Shown: positions 1 to 9,678, counted from the stretch's first letter. The stretch: 64,000 nucleotides of DNA from RYN-230 sp963770545 (GCA_963770545.1 CAVYQF010000031.1:124001-188000), one strand, 5' to 3'. Notes: a model not told the origin generated them from the sequence alone. Numbers and translations are program-made.

Positions 1-2
1 TG

Positions 3-662
3 GTCGAGTGGCGGGAGCAGGTGGCCCGGGTCAAGCGCCGGGCCCACAGCGACGAACCGTACTGGGGGCGCCCGGTCCCCGGCTGGGGCGATGAGCACTC
101 GCGCATCCTGATCGTGGGCTTGGCGCCCGCCGCGCACGGCGGGAACCGGACCGGGCGTATTTTCACCGGGGACCGGAGCGGGGACGTGCTGTTCGCCTCG
201 CTGCATCGCTGCGGACTGGCCGCCCAGGCCACCAGCGTCAGAGCGGGGGACGGGCAGCAGCTCCTGGACACCTGGGTCGGGGCCGCGGTCCGGTGCGCCC
301 CGCCGGCCAATAAGCCCACCGTGACTGAGCGCGATACGTGCGTACCCTGGCTGACCGCGGAGATCGGCTTCCTGAGCGGATCGCTTCGCGTCGTCGTCTG
401 CCTGGGCGGGTACGCCTGGCAGGCCCTGTGGCCGGTGCTGCGCGATTCCGGTTACCCGCCGCCGCGGCCCCGGCCAGCCTTCGGGCACGGTGTGGAGGTC
501 ACGCTGCCCGGCCCCGGATCCGGCCGTGACCTCGTCCTGATCGGCTGTTATCACCCGAGTCAGCAGAATACGTTCACTGGCCGGGTCACCCCTGGCATGC
601 TGGATACGGTGTTCAGGCGAGCTCGCCTGAAGGCTGGCCTGGGTGCGGTCTCGGCGCATTGA
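3..662 (+). CDS. udgB: Uracil-DNA glycosylase family 5 (UdgB type), 5' end cut by window edge
   Basis: This enzyme removes uracil and other deaminated bases from DNA as the first step of base excision repair. The reading frame is open to the window edge: residues matching the family (VEWREQVARVKRRA) lie upstream of the first possible GTG at 21, so the N-terminus is outside the window. The glycosylase motif GLAPAAHGGNRTGR, the segment CAPPANKPTVTERDTC with cysteines of the kind that bind the 4Fe-4S cluster, and the C-terminal motif CYHPSQQNTFTG are all present. The visible protein closely resembles the remembered sequence of M. tuberculosis Rv1259. No partner gene is visible upstream. Family assignment is firm; substrate range is inferred from the family. 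Confidence 0.9.
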   Translation, partial: VEWREQVARVKRRAHSDEPYWGRPVPGWGDEHSRILIVGLAPAAHGGNRTGRIFTGDRSGDVLFASLHRCGLAAQATSVRAGDGQQLLDTWVGAAVRCAPPANKPTVTERDTCVPWLTAEIGFLSGSLRVVVCLGGYAWQALWPVLRDSGYPPPRPRPAFGHGVEVTLPGPGSGRDLVLIGCYHPSQQNTFTGRVTPGMLDTVFRRARLKAGLGAVSAH

Positions 663-828
663 GGTGGGTCGGTAACGCTCCGTAAGCAAACGCCGTCGAA
701 CTTAATCGAAATGGTTACGCTTTGCATTCGGCGTCCAAGTAAAAATAGATAACTCCCCCCGGGCGAAACATTCTGTATCAATTCGGCTGCCCGAGAGTCG
801 CTCAGACGCTCCGGGGTATTATTACCCA
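663..828. other. AT-richer intergenic spacer before the tRNA-like gene
   Basis: This spacer is clearly less GC-rich than its neighbours, for example the stretch around 700-780. It probably holds the promoter of the downstream tRNA-like gene, but I see no confident -35/-10 pair. No coding potential is apparent. Confidence 0.4.
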
Positions 829-902
829 GCCCCCGTAGCCCAAGGGAAGAGGCCGGCCCCCTAAAAGGGTCCCCAGTGTCGGTTCGACTCCGACCGGGGG
901 CA
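829..902 (+). tRNA. tRNA-like gene, class I fold, apparent anticodon UAA with C33
   Basis: A full cloverleaf can be drawn. The acceptor stem is GCCCCCG (829-835) with CGGGGGC (895-901) and discriminator A902. The T arm is GTCGG/CCGAC around TTCGACT. The D arm is GCC/GGC (838-840 with 851-853). The anticodon stem is GGCCC/GGGTC (855-859 with 867-871). The seven-base loop 860-866 reads CCTAAAA, which puts TAA at 34-36, so it would read the leucine codon UUA. Two things are odd: position 33 is C instead of the near-universal U, and the variable loop has six bases although leucine tRNAs normally carry a long variable arm. CCA is not encoded. It could be a functional unusual tRNA or a decayed copy. 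Confidence 0.65.
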
Positions 903-1417
903 CTCGTGTGTAGATGGTCCCCGAGCTGCCCTGATCTGGCCGGGAAAGCCTGCTGGCCACGGCATAGGTGGCGTTCGCTTGTCGCACGCGACGGGGTATC
1001 ACGGCACTCAGTGCTATAAAGGCGCGCCATTCACGCTGTTACCGATCAGATTCGAGATCTAAAATTTCAGTCAGCAAATCTGGCCATACCTGCCATGAGC
1101 AGCATGGTTGTTGCACGGGAACTCCGGTCGCGTCGAGAGCAACCCGAGGCGAATCGTGTTTGGCCACAGTTGCCCCATTCGGCTCGGTGACCTGACTCGT
1201 AGTCACGGGCCGTTACGCTGACCGAGTGTGCACGGCATTGCAGCATCGGGCGTGACCTTGCAGGGCCGGGCGCGGCACGTGGTAAGCCTGAGCGGCATCA
1301 CGGCGGTACGGACGGTGCGCGAGGCGCCAGCCCCCTGAGACGGTCCTGGGCCAGCACGCAGCGGCCTGGGCGGCCGGAAGGTGGCGCGGGACGGCGGTGG
1401 GCGGCGGCCGTCCGGGA
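903..1417. other. Gene-free stretch of about 500 bp after the tRNA-like gene
   Basis: No reading frame here has a ribosome binding site, codon bias or a recognisable protein. Base composition from about 1000 to 1200 is lower in GC than the surroundings. A 35-codon frame starting with GTG near 1228 is possible but unsupported. I see no integrase fragment or repeated att-like end that would show an integrated element behind the tRNA. Confidence 0.4.
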
Positions 1418-1828
1418 CTAGCCGCTGATATCTGGCCCGGCCCTGTCGATCTCGATCCGGATCACGCACCTGCGGTCGCGCCGCATGGCCGCGCGGTAGT
1501 CATCCCAGTCCGGGTGCTCGCCTGAGACCAGCCGGTAGTACTCAATCAGCAACTCCATGGCCTCGGGCAGCGAAACGACCTCCGCCTTGCCCTCGACCTG
1601 AACCCACTCGCCGAAGAAGGTGTCGGTAAAGACGCAGAGTGAGGCCAGCGGGTTACGCCGCAGGTTCCTGGTCTTCACCGCGGTCTCGCGGGTGGAGATG
1701 ATGACCCGCCCGGCGGAGTCCACGCCGCAGGTCACCGGGGACAACTGCGGCCGCCCATCGGCCCGGGTCGTGGCCAGCACGGCCCGGTGGTTGGCGCGCA
1801 GGAACTCCCGGGCCTGGTCTAGCTGCAC
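1418..1828 (-). CDS. PPOX-class (pyridoxamine phosphate oxidase fold) F420- or flavin-dependent oxidoreductase
   Basis: This 136-residue protein is the length of the small split-barrel oxidoreductases that use deazaflavin F420 or flavin in actinobacteria. It starts with an amphipathic helix (MQLDQAREFLRANH), then the strand pattern AVLATTRADGRPQLSPV, where RPQLSPV is the usual cofactor-lining turn. It continues with VDSAGRVIISTRETAVKTRNLRRNP, another family signature, then WVQVEGKAEVV and a C-terminal helix. The physiological substrate cannot be told from sequence. It stands alone between a gene-free region and the DUF4287 gene on the same strand. Short CTAG-containing repeats (for example gtctagc) lie just upstream of the start, at about 1818-1855. 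Confidence 0.85.
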   Translation of the reverse strand: MQLDQAREFLRANHRAVLATTRADGRPQLSPVTCGVDSAGRVIISTRETAVKTRNLRRNPLASLCVFTDTFFGEWVQVEGKAEVVSLPEAMELLIEYYRLVSGEHPDWDDYRAAMRRDRRCVIRIEIDRAGPDISG

Positions 1829-1902
1829 TGGTCTAGCCGCATTCGTCTAGCCGCGCTGGCCTGGCGGCATTGATCCGGCGCGCACTGTCTGGCTAGCCCG
1901 GC

Positions 1903-2136
1903 TCAGGCGCTGTTCAGCCGGAGACGGCGGCGGAACTCATACTCGTGCACGATCGCCGACGCGTACCCGTGCGATAGTCCATGCTCGTCGGACAGCCAAT
2001 GAGCCCGTTCTTCACAGCGGGAGAACGGGGGCCCGGATTCCAGCCGGATGAACCACTCGCGGAGCTCGCGCCCGGTTACTGAGGGGATCCGGGCCAGGAT
2101 GTTCTTGTGCATCTCCGGAGAGTGATTCAGCGACAT
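1903..2136 (-). CDS. DUF4287 small protein
   Basis: A 77-residue protein beginning MSLNHSPEMHKNILARIPSV. I chose the ATG at 2136 because GGAGG lies about six bases upstream on the minus strand; a longer frame to 2199 has no ribosome binding site. The pattern of helices with a central W (ELREWFIRLESG) and the segment HWLSDEHGLSHGYASAIVHEY recall the DUF4287 family, whose function is unknown. That family often occurs next to DUF5655 or regulator genes; here its same-strand neighbours are the PPOX enzyme and the thiolase. No catalytic motif is evident. Confidence 0.7.
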   Translation of the reverse strand: MSLNHSPEMHKNILARIPSVTGRELREWFIRLESGPPFSRCEERAHWLSDEHGLSHGYASAIVHEYEFRRRLRLNSA

Positions 2137-2257
2137 GGCCACCTCCAGGGGCAGGCTGTTCTCCCTGTCGAGCCTGCACCACCGATGGGCCCCTGACAAC
2201 CCCCTGGCTTAAGGCTTCCGCAATACCCCGGATAGTCCGGCTTCACCTGGGCGTCTC

Positions 2258-3478
<1,221 letters not shown>

Positions 3479-3554
3479 GGCGGGCTCCCTTGCTGCCGCT
3501 GCGGACGTGTGCGGACGTGTGCGGATCACGGGTGTGCGCACGCGGCCGGCACGT

Positions 3555-3566
3555 TACTGATCAGTA
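3555..3566. promoter_or_regulatory. Perfect 12-bp palindrome TACTGATCAGTA, candidate operator
   Basis: The palindrome sits in the divergent spacer between the thiolase (start 3478, minus) and cbs (start 3729, plus), 77 bases upstream of the thiolase start. Its size and TA..TA ends are typical of TetR-family operators that control fatty acid genes. No regulator gene is adjacent, so the binding protein is unknown. Confidence 0.45.
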
Positions 3567-3728
3567 GCTTAAACCACTGCGAGCCTGACTATCATCCCCG
3601 GGTGGGCCAGGCAGGGACAGCCATGCTGGTCAGCTGGGATAGCGTCTGCTTCTGAGTACGCCGGGGCGGGCCGCCGGCCCCCCTGGGCATCCACGACCGA
3701 GCCCGTAGTCCCGATCAAGGTGGTAGCG

Positions 3729-5114
3729 ATGCAGGTCCATGAGTCCCTGATCGAACTGGTCGGGAACACCCCGCTCGTCCGGCTGCAGTCCGTGACGAAG
3801 GCCGTGGGCGCGGGGCGGGCCCCGGCCGTGCTGGCCAAGGTCGAGTACTTCAACCCGGGCGGTTCGGTGAAGGACCGGATCGCGCTGCGGATGGTGGAGG
3901 CGGCTGAGGCCTCCGGTGCGCTCCGCCCGGGGGGCACCATCGTGGAGCCCACCTCCGGCAACACCGGGGTCGGCCTGGCCATCGTGGCGGCCCAGAAGGG
4001 CTACCGGTGCGTGTTCGTCTGCCCGGACAAGGTCGGCCAGGACAAGATCAGCGTGCTGCGGGCCTACGGCGCCGAGGTCGTGGTCTGCCCGGGGACCGTG
4101 TCTCCCGAGCACCCTGATTCCTACTACTCGGTGTCCAGCCGGCTGGCCCGGGAGACCCCGGGCGGCTGGAAGCCCGACCAGTACGCCAACCCCGAGAACC
4201 CGGCCTCGCATTACCACTCCACCGGCCCGGAGATCTGGGACCAGACGGACGGCCGGGTCACCCACTTCGTGGCGGGCATCGGCACCGGCGGCACTATCAC
4301 CGGGACCGGCCGGTACCTCAAGGAGGTGTCCGGTGGCCGGGTCCGGGTGATCGGGGCCGACCCGGAGGGCTCCGTGTATTCCGGCGGCACCGGGCGGCCC
4401 TACCTGGTCGAGGGGGTCGGCGAGGACATGTGGCCCGCCAACTACGATCCCGCCGTGTGCGACGAGGTGATGGCGGTCAGCGACGCCGAGTCGTTCTTGA
4501 TGACCCGCAGGCTGGCCCGGGAGGAGGCGCTGCTCACCGGGGGATCGTGCGGCCTGGCCGTGGTGGCCGCGCTGCGGGCGGCCGCGACCGCGGCGCCGGA
4601 CGACGTGATCGTGGTTCTGCTCCCCGACACCGGGCGCGGTTACCTGGCGAAGATCTTCAACGACGAGTGGATGGCCGACTACGGATTCCTCACCTCCGAG
4701 ACCAAGGAGCCCCGGGTCGCTGACGTGCTGAACCGGAAGCTGCCCGGGCTGCCTGAGTTCGTGCACGCCCACCCGGAGGAAACCGTCTCGGCCGCGATCG
4801 GGCTGCTGCGCGAGTACAACGTCTCCCAGTTGCCGGTCATGAAGGAGGAGCCGCCGGTCATGGCCGCGGAAGTGGTCGGCTCCGTCGTGGAAAGCGACCT
4901 GCTGGACGCGCTGGTCTCCGGCCGGGCCCGGCCGCACGACCCGATCGAGGGGCACATGTCGCCGCCGCTGCCCACGGTGGGCTCCGGTGAGCCGGTGAGC
5001 CGGGCGGTGGGCGCGCTGGAGAAGGCGGGCGCCGCGGTGGTCCTGGTGGACGGCCGCCCGGCCGGCCTGATCACCCGGCAGGACGTGCTGACCTTCCTGG
5101 CCGCGGGCAGCTGA
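3729..5114 (+). CDS. cbs: Cystathionine beta-synthase
   Basis: This PLP enzyme condenses serine with homocysteine to cystathionine, the first step of reverse transsulfuration. The 461-residue protein starts at ATG 3729, with AAGGTGG five bases upstream. The cofactor lysine is K48 in PGGSVKDRIALRM, the asparagine loop is EPTSGNTGVG and the phosphate loop is GIGTGGTITG. From about residue 335 two CBS (Bateman) domains follow, one around VADVLNRKLPG...SQLPVM and one ending at GLITRQDVLTFLAAGS. They are the usual regulatory module. metB begins 42 bases downstream on the same strand, so the two probably form an operon. The pair matches Rv1077/Rv1079 in mycobacteria. Confidence 0.95.
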   Translation: MQVHESLIELVGNTPLVRLQSVTKAVGAGRAPAVLAKVEYFNPGGSVKDRIALRMVEAAEASGALRPGGTIVEPTSGNTGVGLAIVAAQKGYRCVFVCPDKVGQDKISVLRAYGAEVVVCPGTVSPEHPDSYYSVSSRLARETPGGWKPDQYANPENPASHYHSTGPEIWDQTDGRVTHFVAGIGTGGTITGTGRYLKEVSGGRVRVIGADPEGSVYSGGTGRPYLVEGVGEDMWPANYDPAVCDEVMAVSDAESFLMTRRLAREEALLTGGSCGLAVVAALRAAATAAPDDVIVVLLPDTGRGYLAKIFNDEWMADYGFLTSETKEPRVADVLNRKLPGLPEFVHAHPEETVSAAIGLLREYNVSQLPVMKEEPPVMAAEVVGSVVESDLLDALVSGRARPHDPIEGHMSPPLPTVGSGEPVSRAVGALEKAGAAVVLVDGRPAGLITRQDVLTFLAAGS

Positions 5115-5155
5115 CCTCGGGATATCAGGGGCCGGGCCATGGCAGAGTGTGATGC

Positions 5156-6373
5156 GTGACGATCAACTCAACCGCAAACACCGGCGGGAACCCAGACGGA
5201 GGCCCGGGCGAAGACTCAGCCAGCCCCCCAGACGGGTTCGAGACGCTAGCCATTCACGCGGGCCAGGAGCCTGACCCGCAGACCGGTGCCGTGGTCCCGC
5301 CCATCTACCAGGTATCCACCTACAAGCAGGACGGCGTCGGCGGGCTCCGCGACGGCTATGAGTACTCCCGGACCGCGAACCCCACCCGCCACGCCTTGGA
5401 GGACTGCCTGACCGCGCTGGAGGGCGGCCGCCGCGGCCTGGCGTTCGCGTCCGGGATGGCGGCCGAGGACTGCCTGCTGCGGGCGGTATGCCGCCCCGGG
5501 GATCACGTGCTCATCCCCGACGACGCGTACGGCGGAACCTTCCGGCTCATGGCCCGGGTCCTGGCCGAGTGGGGCGTGAGCTACCGGCCCGTGCCGATCA
5601 GCGACATCGCTGCGGTCGCGGACGCGCTCGCCGAGCGCCCGGCTCGTGTGCTGTGGGCCGAGACCCCGACCAACCCGCTGCTGTCCATCGCGGACATCAG
5701 CGCGCTGGCGGACGTCGCGCACCAGGCGGGCGCGCTGCTGGTAGTGGACAACACGTTCGCCTCCCCGTACCTCCAGCAGCCGCTCGCGCTGGGCGCGGAC
5801 GCGGTGGTCCACTCCACCACGAAGTACCTCGGCGGCCACTCGGACGTGGTCGGCGGGGCGGTGGTGGTGACCGACCCGGCGCTCGGCGAGCGCCTGGCCT
5901 TCCTGCAGAACACGACGGGCGGGGTGGCCGGCCCGTTCGACGCCTGGCTGACGCTGCGAGGCGTGAAGACCCTGGCCGTCCGGATGGACCAGCACTCGCG
6001 GAACGCGGCCCGGGTAGCGGACATGCTGGCCAGTCATCCGGCAGTCACGCAGGTGTACTACCCGGGACTGCCCGGGCATCCGGGCCACGAGGTGGCGGCC
6101 AAGCAGATGCGTGACTTCGGCGGGATGGTGTCGTTCCGGGTCCGGGGCGGCGTGACGGCCGCCGTCGCGGCCTGCGGCCGGACCCGGCTGTTCACGCTGG
6201 GGGAGTCTCTCGGCGGGGTGGAGTCGCTCGTCGAGCACCCAGCCCGGATGACGCACGCCTCGGCGGCCGGCTCACCGCTGGAGGTGCCGGACGACCTGAT
6301 CAGGCTGTCGGTCGGCATCGAGACCGGTGCGGACCTGCTGGAAGATCTCCGCCAGGCGCTGGCCGGCCTGTAG
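5156..6373 (+). CDS. metB: Cystathionine gamma-synthase/gamma-lyase
   Basis: This PLP enzyme of the Cys/Met metabolism family makes cystathionine from O-acyl-homoserine and cysteine. In actinobacteria it often also works as cystathionine gamma-lyase, releasing cysteine. The 405-residue protein carries the cofactor lysine K223 in HSTTKYLGGHSDVVGG, the aspartate in VVDNTFASP, and ETPTNP. GTG 5156 is the likely start, although a 30-residue polar N-terminal extension rich in Asn, Gly and Pro precedes the conserved ETLAIHAGQ. It follows cbs by 42 bases, so the operon would interconvert homocysteine and cysteine. Which direction dominates cannot be read from sequence. Confidence 0.93.
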   Translation: MTINSTANTGGNPDGGPGEDSASPPDGFETLAIHAGQEPDPQTGAVVPPIYQVSTYKQDGVGGLRDGYEYSRTANPTRHALEDCLTALEGGRRGLAFASGMAAEDCLLRAVCRPGDHVLIPDDAYGGTFRLMARVLAEWGVSYRPVPISDIAAVADALAERPARVLWAETPTNPLLSIADISALADVAHQAGALLVVDNTFASPYLQQPLALGADAVVHSTTKYLGGHSDVVGGAVVVTDPALGERLAFLQNTTGGVAGPFDAWLTLRGVKTLAVRMDQHSRNAARVADMLASHPAVTQVYYPGLPGHPGHEVAAKQMRDFGGMVSFRVRGGVTAAVAACGRTRLFTLGESLGGVESLVEHPARMTHASAAGSPLEVPDDLIRLSVGIETGADLLEDLRQALAGL

Positions 6374-6376
6374 CAC

Positions 6377-6985
6377 TCAGGGTTGCCAGACCATCAGCAC
6401 CAGGATGACCAGCCAGATGAGGCTGACCACGCCGGCCAGCGAGGCGATCCGGCCGCGCTCCACCGTGGCCACGTGGGCGCGCGTCGCGGTAGCGGTTCCC
6501 GTGGCGGCGCTACCCGCGACGGCGGTCCCGCCGACGGGCTCCTCGGCGGGCGCGGGCTCAACGTCGGCCGCGGTGGGCTCCGGCCGGCCGGGCGTCGCGG
6601 AAGCGCCCGGAGCCACCCCGGCCGCTTCCCCGGTGTCCATCCCGGGGGCGACGGCGACGCTGCCTTCGACGGCGGCGATCGCCTTGTGCTGGTCGCGCAT
6701 GATGAGCACCAGCAGGACCAGGGCCACCACGAACAGGGTGAGTGACGCGGTCACCCAGGTCTTGGTCATGTCGTGCAGGGACTGGCCCGCGATAATGCCG
6801 AACAGCAGCACGCCGAGCGAGGCCGCCCCGAAGATCCGGGTCATCCGCGACAGGTAGCGGAGCACGGCCACGTTGCGCGCCCGGATATAACGCGGCGTGG
6901 ACATGGTCGCGATCGTGACCGGGCCAATGGCGAAAATGACAAAGCCGATATGAAACCACAGAAGCAACCGGTCGGTAAAAGACAT
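6377..6985 (-). CDS. Four-helix membrane protein, DUF2269-like
   Basis: A 202-residue integral membrane protein starting at MSFTDRLLLWFHIG; a longer frame to 7198 runs through a tandem repeat and is rejected. Hydrophobic segments lie at about residues 7-27, 53-72, 80-100 and 180-200. Between the third and fourth is a polar region rich in Ala, Pro and Glu (about 110-165). The histidine in the first helix and the FAIGPVTIATM pattern recall DUF2269 proteins, which have no known function. The gene is convergent with metB, with only three bases between the stops. Purpose unknown. Confidence 0.65.
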   Translation of the reverse strand: MSFTDRLLLWFHIGFVIFAIGPVTIATMSTPRYIRARNVAVLRYLSRMTRIFGAASLGVLLFGIIAGQSLHDMTKTWVTASLTLFVVALVLLVLIMRDQHKAIAAVEGSVAVAPGMDTGEAAGVAPGASATPGRPEPTAADVEPAPAEEPVGGTAVAGSAATGTATATRAHVATVERGRIASLAGVVSLIWLVILVLMVWQP

Positions 6986-7050
6986 GCCCCCGATCCTAGG
7001 GGCGAGGCCGCCCCCGTTTGAGCCGGGGGCGGCCCAGTGGGTCGCGTGTT

Positions 7051-7141
7051 GCGCCGGTGGACCTGAGCTGGCGCCGGTGGACCTGAGCTGGCGCCGGTGG
7101 ACCTGAGCTGGCGCCGGTGGAACCTTAGCTGGCGCCGGTGG
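7051..7141. repeat. Tandem 20-bp repeats copied from the 3' end of the adjacent gene
   Basis: The unit GCGCCGGTGGACCTGAGCTG occurs three times exactly (7051-7070, 7071-7090, 7091-7110). A 21-bp variant holding the real stop codon follows (7111-7131), then the last coding copy (7132-7141). Read on the minus strand, each unit is a copy of the last codons (Ser-Thr-Gly-Ala-Ser) of the small membrane protein gene that ends at 7125. It looks like slippage duplication of the gene's tail. Confidence 0.9.
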
Positions 7142-7397
7142 ACTTCCGGCCGCCGAAGCCAAGCCACCAGGCCCCGCCCAGCAGGACCAGGCCCACAACC
7201 AGGGCGATGCCCGCCCGCAGCGGATGGTGGCCGGTCGAGCCGTTGATGTGGCCGGGGATGAAGCTCGGCAGTGAACCAGCCGCAGTGACCACGTAGATCA
7301 GGGCCAGGATGAGGAACAGAATGCCTACGATGGCCAGAATCAGGGCGCCGATCCGCTTGCCCGACGAGCGCGTGCCTGATTGGGTAACGGTACTCAC
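7125..7397 (-). CDS. Small membrane protein with two helices
   Basis: A 90-residue protein starting at GTG 7397, with GAGGAG nine bases upstream. The first helix is at about residues 15-40 (LILAIVGILFLILALIYVV). A short extracellular or periplasmic loop with HINGSTGHHP follows, then a second helix (GIALVVGLVLLGGAWWLGF) and a tail ending STGAS. I do not recognise the family; small two-helix proteins like this are common in actinobacteria. Its final codons are the source of the tandem repeats at 7051-7141. It lies 139 bases upstream of, and on the same strand as, the DUF2269-like gene. Confidence 0.7.
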   Translation of the reverse strand: MSTVTQSGTRSSGKRIGALILAIVGILFLILALIYVVTAAGSLPSFIPGHINGSTGHHPLRAGIALVVGLVLLGGAWWLGFGGRKSTGAS

Positions 7398-7653
7398 GAG
7401 ATCCTCCTCAGAGATATGCAGGCCTGGCCAGCTGCCACCCCTTCGGCCCGCCATAGCTTTAACGGCCGAACGCTACTACGAGATCCCGGCCGCTGCGTCA
7501 GGTCCGAAAAGCCCTGAAGCAAAATCTATCCCTCGTTTTTCCTGGTGCCCGTGCAGCTAACCGCCGGCGGCCAACAGCGTGCGCCTAACGGCCTACCGGC
7601 AACGGCGCGCCGCTCACGCCGTGAAGCTAACGGCGGGCGCTAACCGGGCGTGG
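7398..7653. other. Intergenic region with degenerate CTAACGG-type repeats
   Basis: Between about 7557 and 7660 the elements gctaaccgcc, cctaacggcc, gctaacggcg, gctaaccggg and gctagcggcg recur. On the minus strand they read as repeats containing TAG or TTAG. The last one includes the stop codon of the VWA gene that ends at 7654, so this may be another decayed tail duplication. No gene is apparent. Confidence 0.5.
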
Positions 7654-9624
7654 CTAGCGGCGCGTCTCCCGGCGCGTCCGCAGGAAGTCACGGACCACGA
7701 ACTCGCCGAGCCGCTCCGGCACCGCGTTCAGGACCCGCCCGCCGTTGCGCCGGGCCACCTCGTTCACGAAGTCGGTCAGCCGCTCGTCCTCGGCCAGCAT
7801 GAACACGTTCAGCGACGCGTGCCGGCGGGTCATCTTGTCCACTTCGGCCAGGGTGAGCTGGATCGTCTCCGGCGCCGGCGGCCAGTCGAACCAGGATCGC
7901 CCGTCCCGTCGCAGGTGCGCGGTCGGCTCGCCGTCGGTCACGATGAGCACCACCGGGTCGTGCTCGGGACGCCGGTCCAGGTAGCGTCCGGCCAGCACCA
8001 GCGCGTGGTGCAGGTTGGTGCCCTGCACCATGTCCCAGCCCAGCCCGGCCAGCTCGTCCTCGCGCAGCTCCCTGGCGTAGTTCGAGAACCCGATGACCTG
8101 GATGGAGTCCTGCGGGAACCGGCTGCGCACCAGCGCGTGCAGGGCCAGCGCGGTCTGCTTGGCCGCGCCCCAGGTGCCGCGCAGCGCCATCGAGTAGGAC
8201 AGGTCGACCAGCAGGCACACGGCCGCCGACGCCCGCCGCTGGGTCTCGCCGACCTCGAAGTCGCGGCCGGACAGCCGGACCCCGTGCGACCCGTCGGTGC
8301 GCGGCGTCCCGGCCTCGCGCAGCAGCGCGTTGCGCACCGTGGCCGGCGCGTCGATCGCCTGCTCATCCCCGAACTGCCAGCGGCGGGTGGCGCCGGTGTA
8401 CTCCCCGGCCTGCCCGGCGTCCCGCTGCTCGTGATCCCCGTAGCCGCCCTCGGGCAGGTCCGCGAAGACCCGGCGCAGCGCGGTCTCGCCCAGCCGCCGC
8501 ACCGCCTTGGGGGTCAGCTCCAGCTGGCCCGCGTTGCGCTGCAGGTAGCCCTGCCGCTCCAGCTCACGCTCGGTCTGCCGGAGCGCCTCCATGTCGTCCA
8601 CGGCCTGGCGGCCCAGGGCGCGCCGGACCGCGGCCTCGTCGATGTCGTCGAGGCGGGCTCCGGGGTAGTCCTGGCGCAGCTCGGACTCCAGGTCGGCCAG
8701 GTCAGCGAGGTCGGCCAGGGCACTGGTGGCGTCGCTCAGGCCGAGCGGCTGGTTACCGGTCATCGGGTCATCCGACCAGGCCGCCTGGTCCATCTCCGGC
8801 CGCCGGGCCCGCAGCGCGTCGGACAGCCGGGACATCTCCGCGGCCAGCCCGGCGTCCTGCAGCGTCTGCTCCATGAGCGCGGCCAGCTCGTCACGCTGCC
8901 CGTCGGTGAGCGAGCCGAGCAGCCGCTGCGCGGCGGTGGCCCGGCGGACCAGCGAGTCGACGAGCTCCTCGAGGTCGCGCGGGTTCTCCGGGAACATCTC
9001 GCCGTAGCGGTCCATGAAGCTGTCGAAGTCGGCTTGAGAGTGCTCGCCCCGGGCGTCGGCCTCCAGCATCTGGTTGAGGTCGGCCATCATGTCCTTGACC
9101 CGCTGCATGGCTTCGGGGTCCGGCTGCTGCAGGACTTCCTTCATGCCGCGGAACTGGCTGTCCAGGACCTCGCTGCGGAGCAGGTCCTTGAGCCGCTCGA
9201 AAGTCTCCCGGGCGGTCTGGCTGCGCCAGTTGTAGTCGGCCAGCCTGCGGATGGCCTGCGAGGTGTCGGAGGGCAGCCCGTCCAGCTCGTCCTCGCGGAG
9301 CCGGGCCTCGTCGCTGGGGTCGGGGAACAGCTCGGCCCGCTCCTGGCCGACCGCGGTGTCCAGCAGCGCCCGTGCTTCCTCCAGGATGCCGTCCAGCCGG
9401 CCGCGATCTCGGATCTCGCGCTGGCGGTCGCGCACCCGGCGCAGCAGGTCGTCCAGGCCGCGGCGGCCATTCACGCCGCGGCGCAGCAGGTCGCGCAGGG
9501 CGCTGGACGGGTCCGCGCCGTCCAGCACCGCGTCGCCCAGCTCGTCCAGGGCGCCGCGGGCGTCAAACGGCGCCGCCAGGGGGTCCGGCCCGTCGTGATA
9601 CTCGCCATACCGGTAGCCACTCAC
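7654..9624 (-). CDS. VWA-domain protein, partner of an AAA ATPase (magnesium chelatase D/CoxE-like)
   Basis: A 656-residue soluble protein. The first 430 residues are charged and helical, rich in Arg, Glu and Asp. The C-terminal 200 residues form a von Willebrand A domain: the metal-ion site DLSYSM is at about 469-474, the threonine in GTNLHHAL is present, and VTDGEPTAH supplies the third motif. It lies 54 bases downstream of an AAA ATPase gene on the same strand. Such MoxR/VWA pairs act as chaperones that insert metals or remodel protein complexes. The client here is unknown, since no dehydrogenase or chelatase subunit is nearby. Start ATG 9624 is chosen from the conserved N-terminus. Confidence 0.85.
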   Translation of the reverse strand: MSGYRYGEYHDGPDPLAAPFDARGALDELGDAVLDGADPSSALRDLLRRGVNGRRGLDDLLRRVRDRQREIRDRGRLDGILEEARALLDTAVGQERAELFPDPSDEARLREDELDGLPSDTSQAIRRLADYNWRSQTARETFERLKDLLRSEVLDSQFRGMKEVLQQPDPEAMQRVKDMMADLNQMLEADARGEHSQADFDSFMDRYGEMFPENPRDLEELVDSLVRRATAAQRLLGSLTDGQRDELAALMEQTLQDAGLAAEMSRLSDALRARRPEMDQAAWSDDPMTGNQPLGLSDATSALADLADLADLESELRQDYPGARLDDIDEAAVRRALGRQAVDDMEALRQTERELERQGYLQRNAGQLELTPKAVRRLGETALRRVFADLPEGGYGDHEQRDAGQAGEYTGATRRWQFGDEQAIDAPATVRNALLREAGTPRTDGSHGVRLSGRDFEVGETQRRASAAVCLLVDLSYSMALRGTWGAAKQTALALHALVRSRFPQDSIQVIGFSNYARELREDELAGLGWDMVQGTNLHHALVLAGRYLDRRPEHDPVVLIVTDGEPTAHLRRDGRSWFDWPPAPETIQLTLAEVDKMTRRHASLNVFMLAEDERLTDFVNEVARRNGGRVLNAVPERLGEFVVRDFLRTRRETRR

Positions 9625-9678
9625 CGCGCTACCCGCCTTTCACTGGGTCGACCCGGGTGCGTCGCCGCGGCCCCCGGT

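Noticed and set aside
802..1002. Small minus-strand frame (VPPVGVEPTLG) over the tRNA-like gene
   Set aside because: Peptides of this kind are well known artefacts of translating tRNA genes.
903..1417. Integrated element behind the tRNA-like gene
   Set aside because: No integrase, no duplicated tRNA 3' end and no other mobile genes are present.
3630..4955. Long minus-strand frame across cbs
   Set aside because: It is the mirror frame of cbs, with composition typical of antisense shadows (rich in His, Arg, Gly and Asp) and no ribosome binding site.
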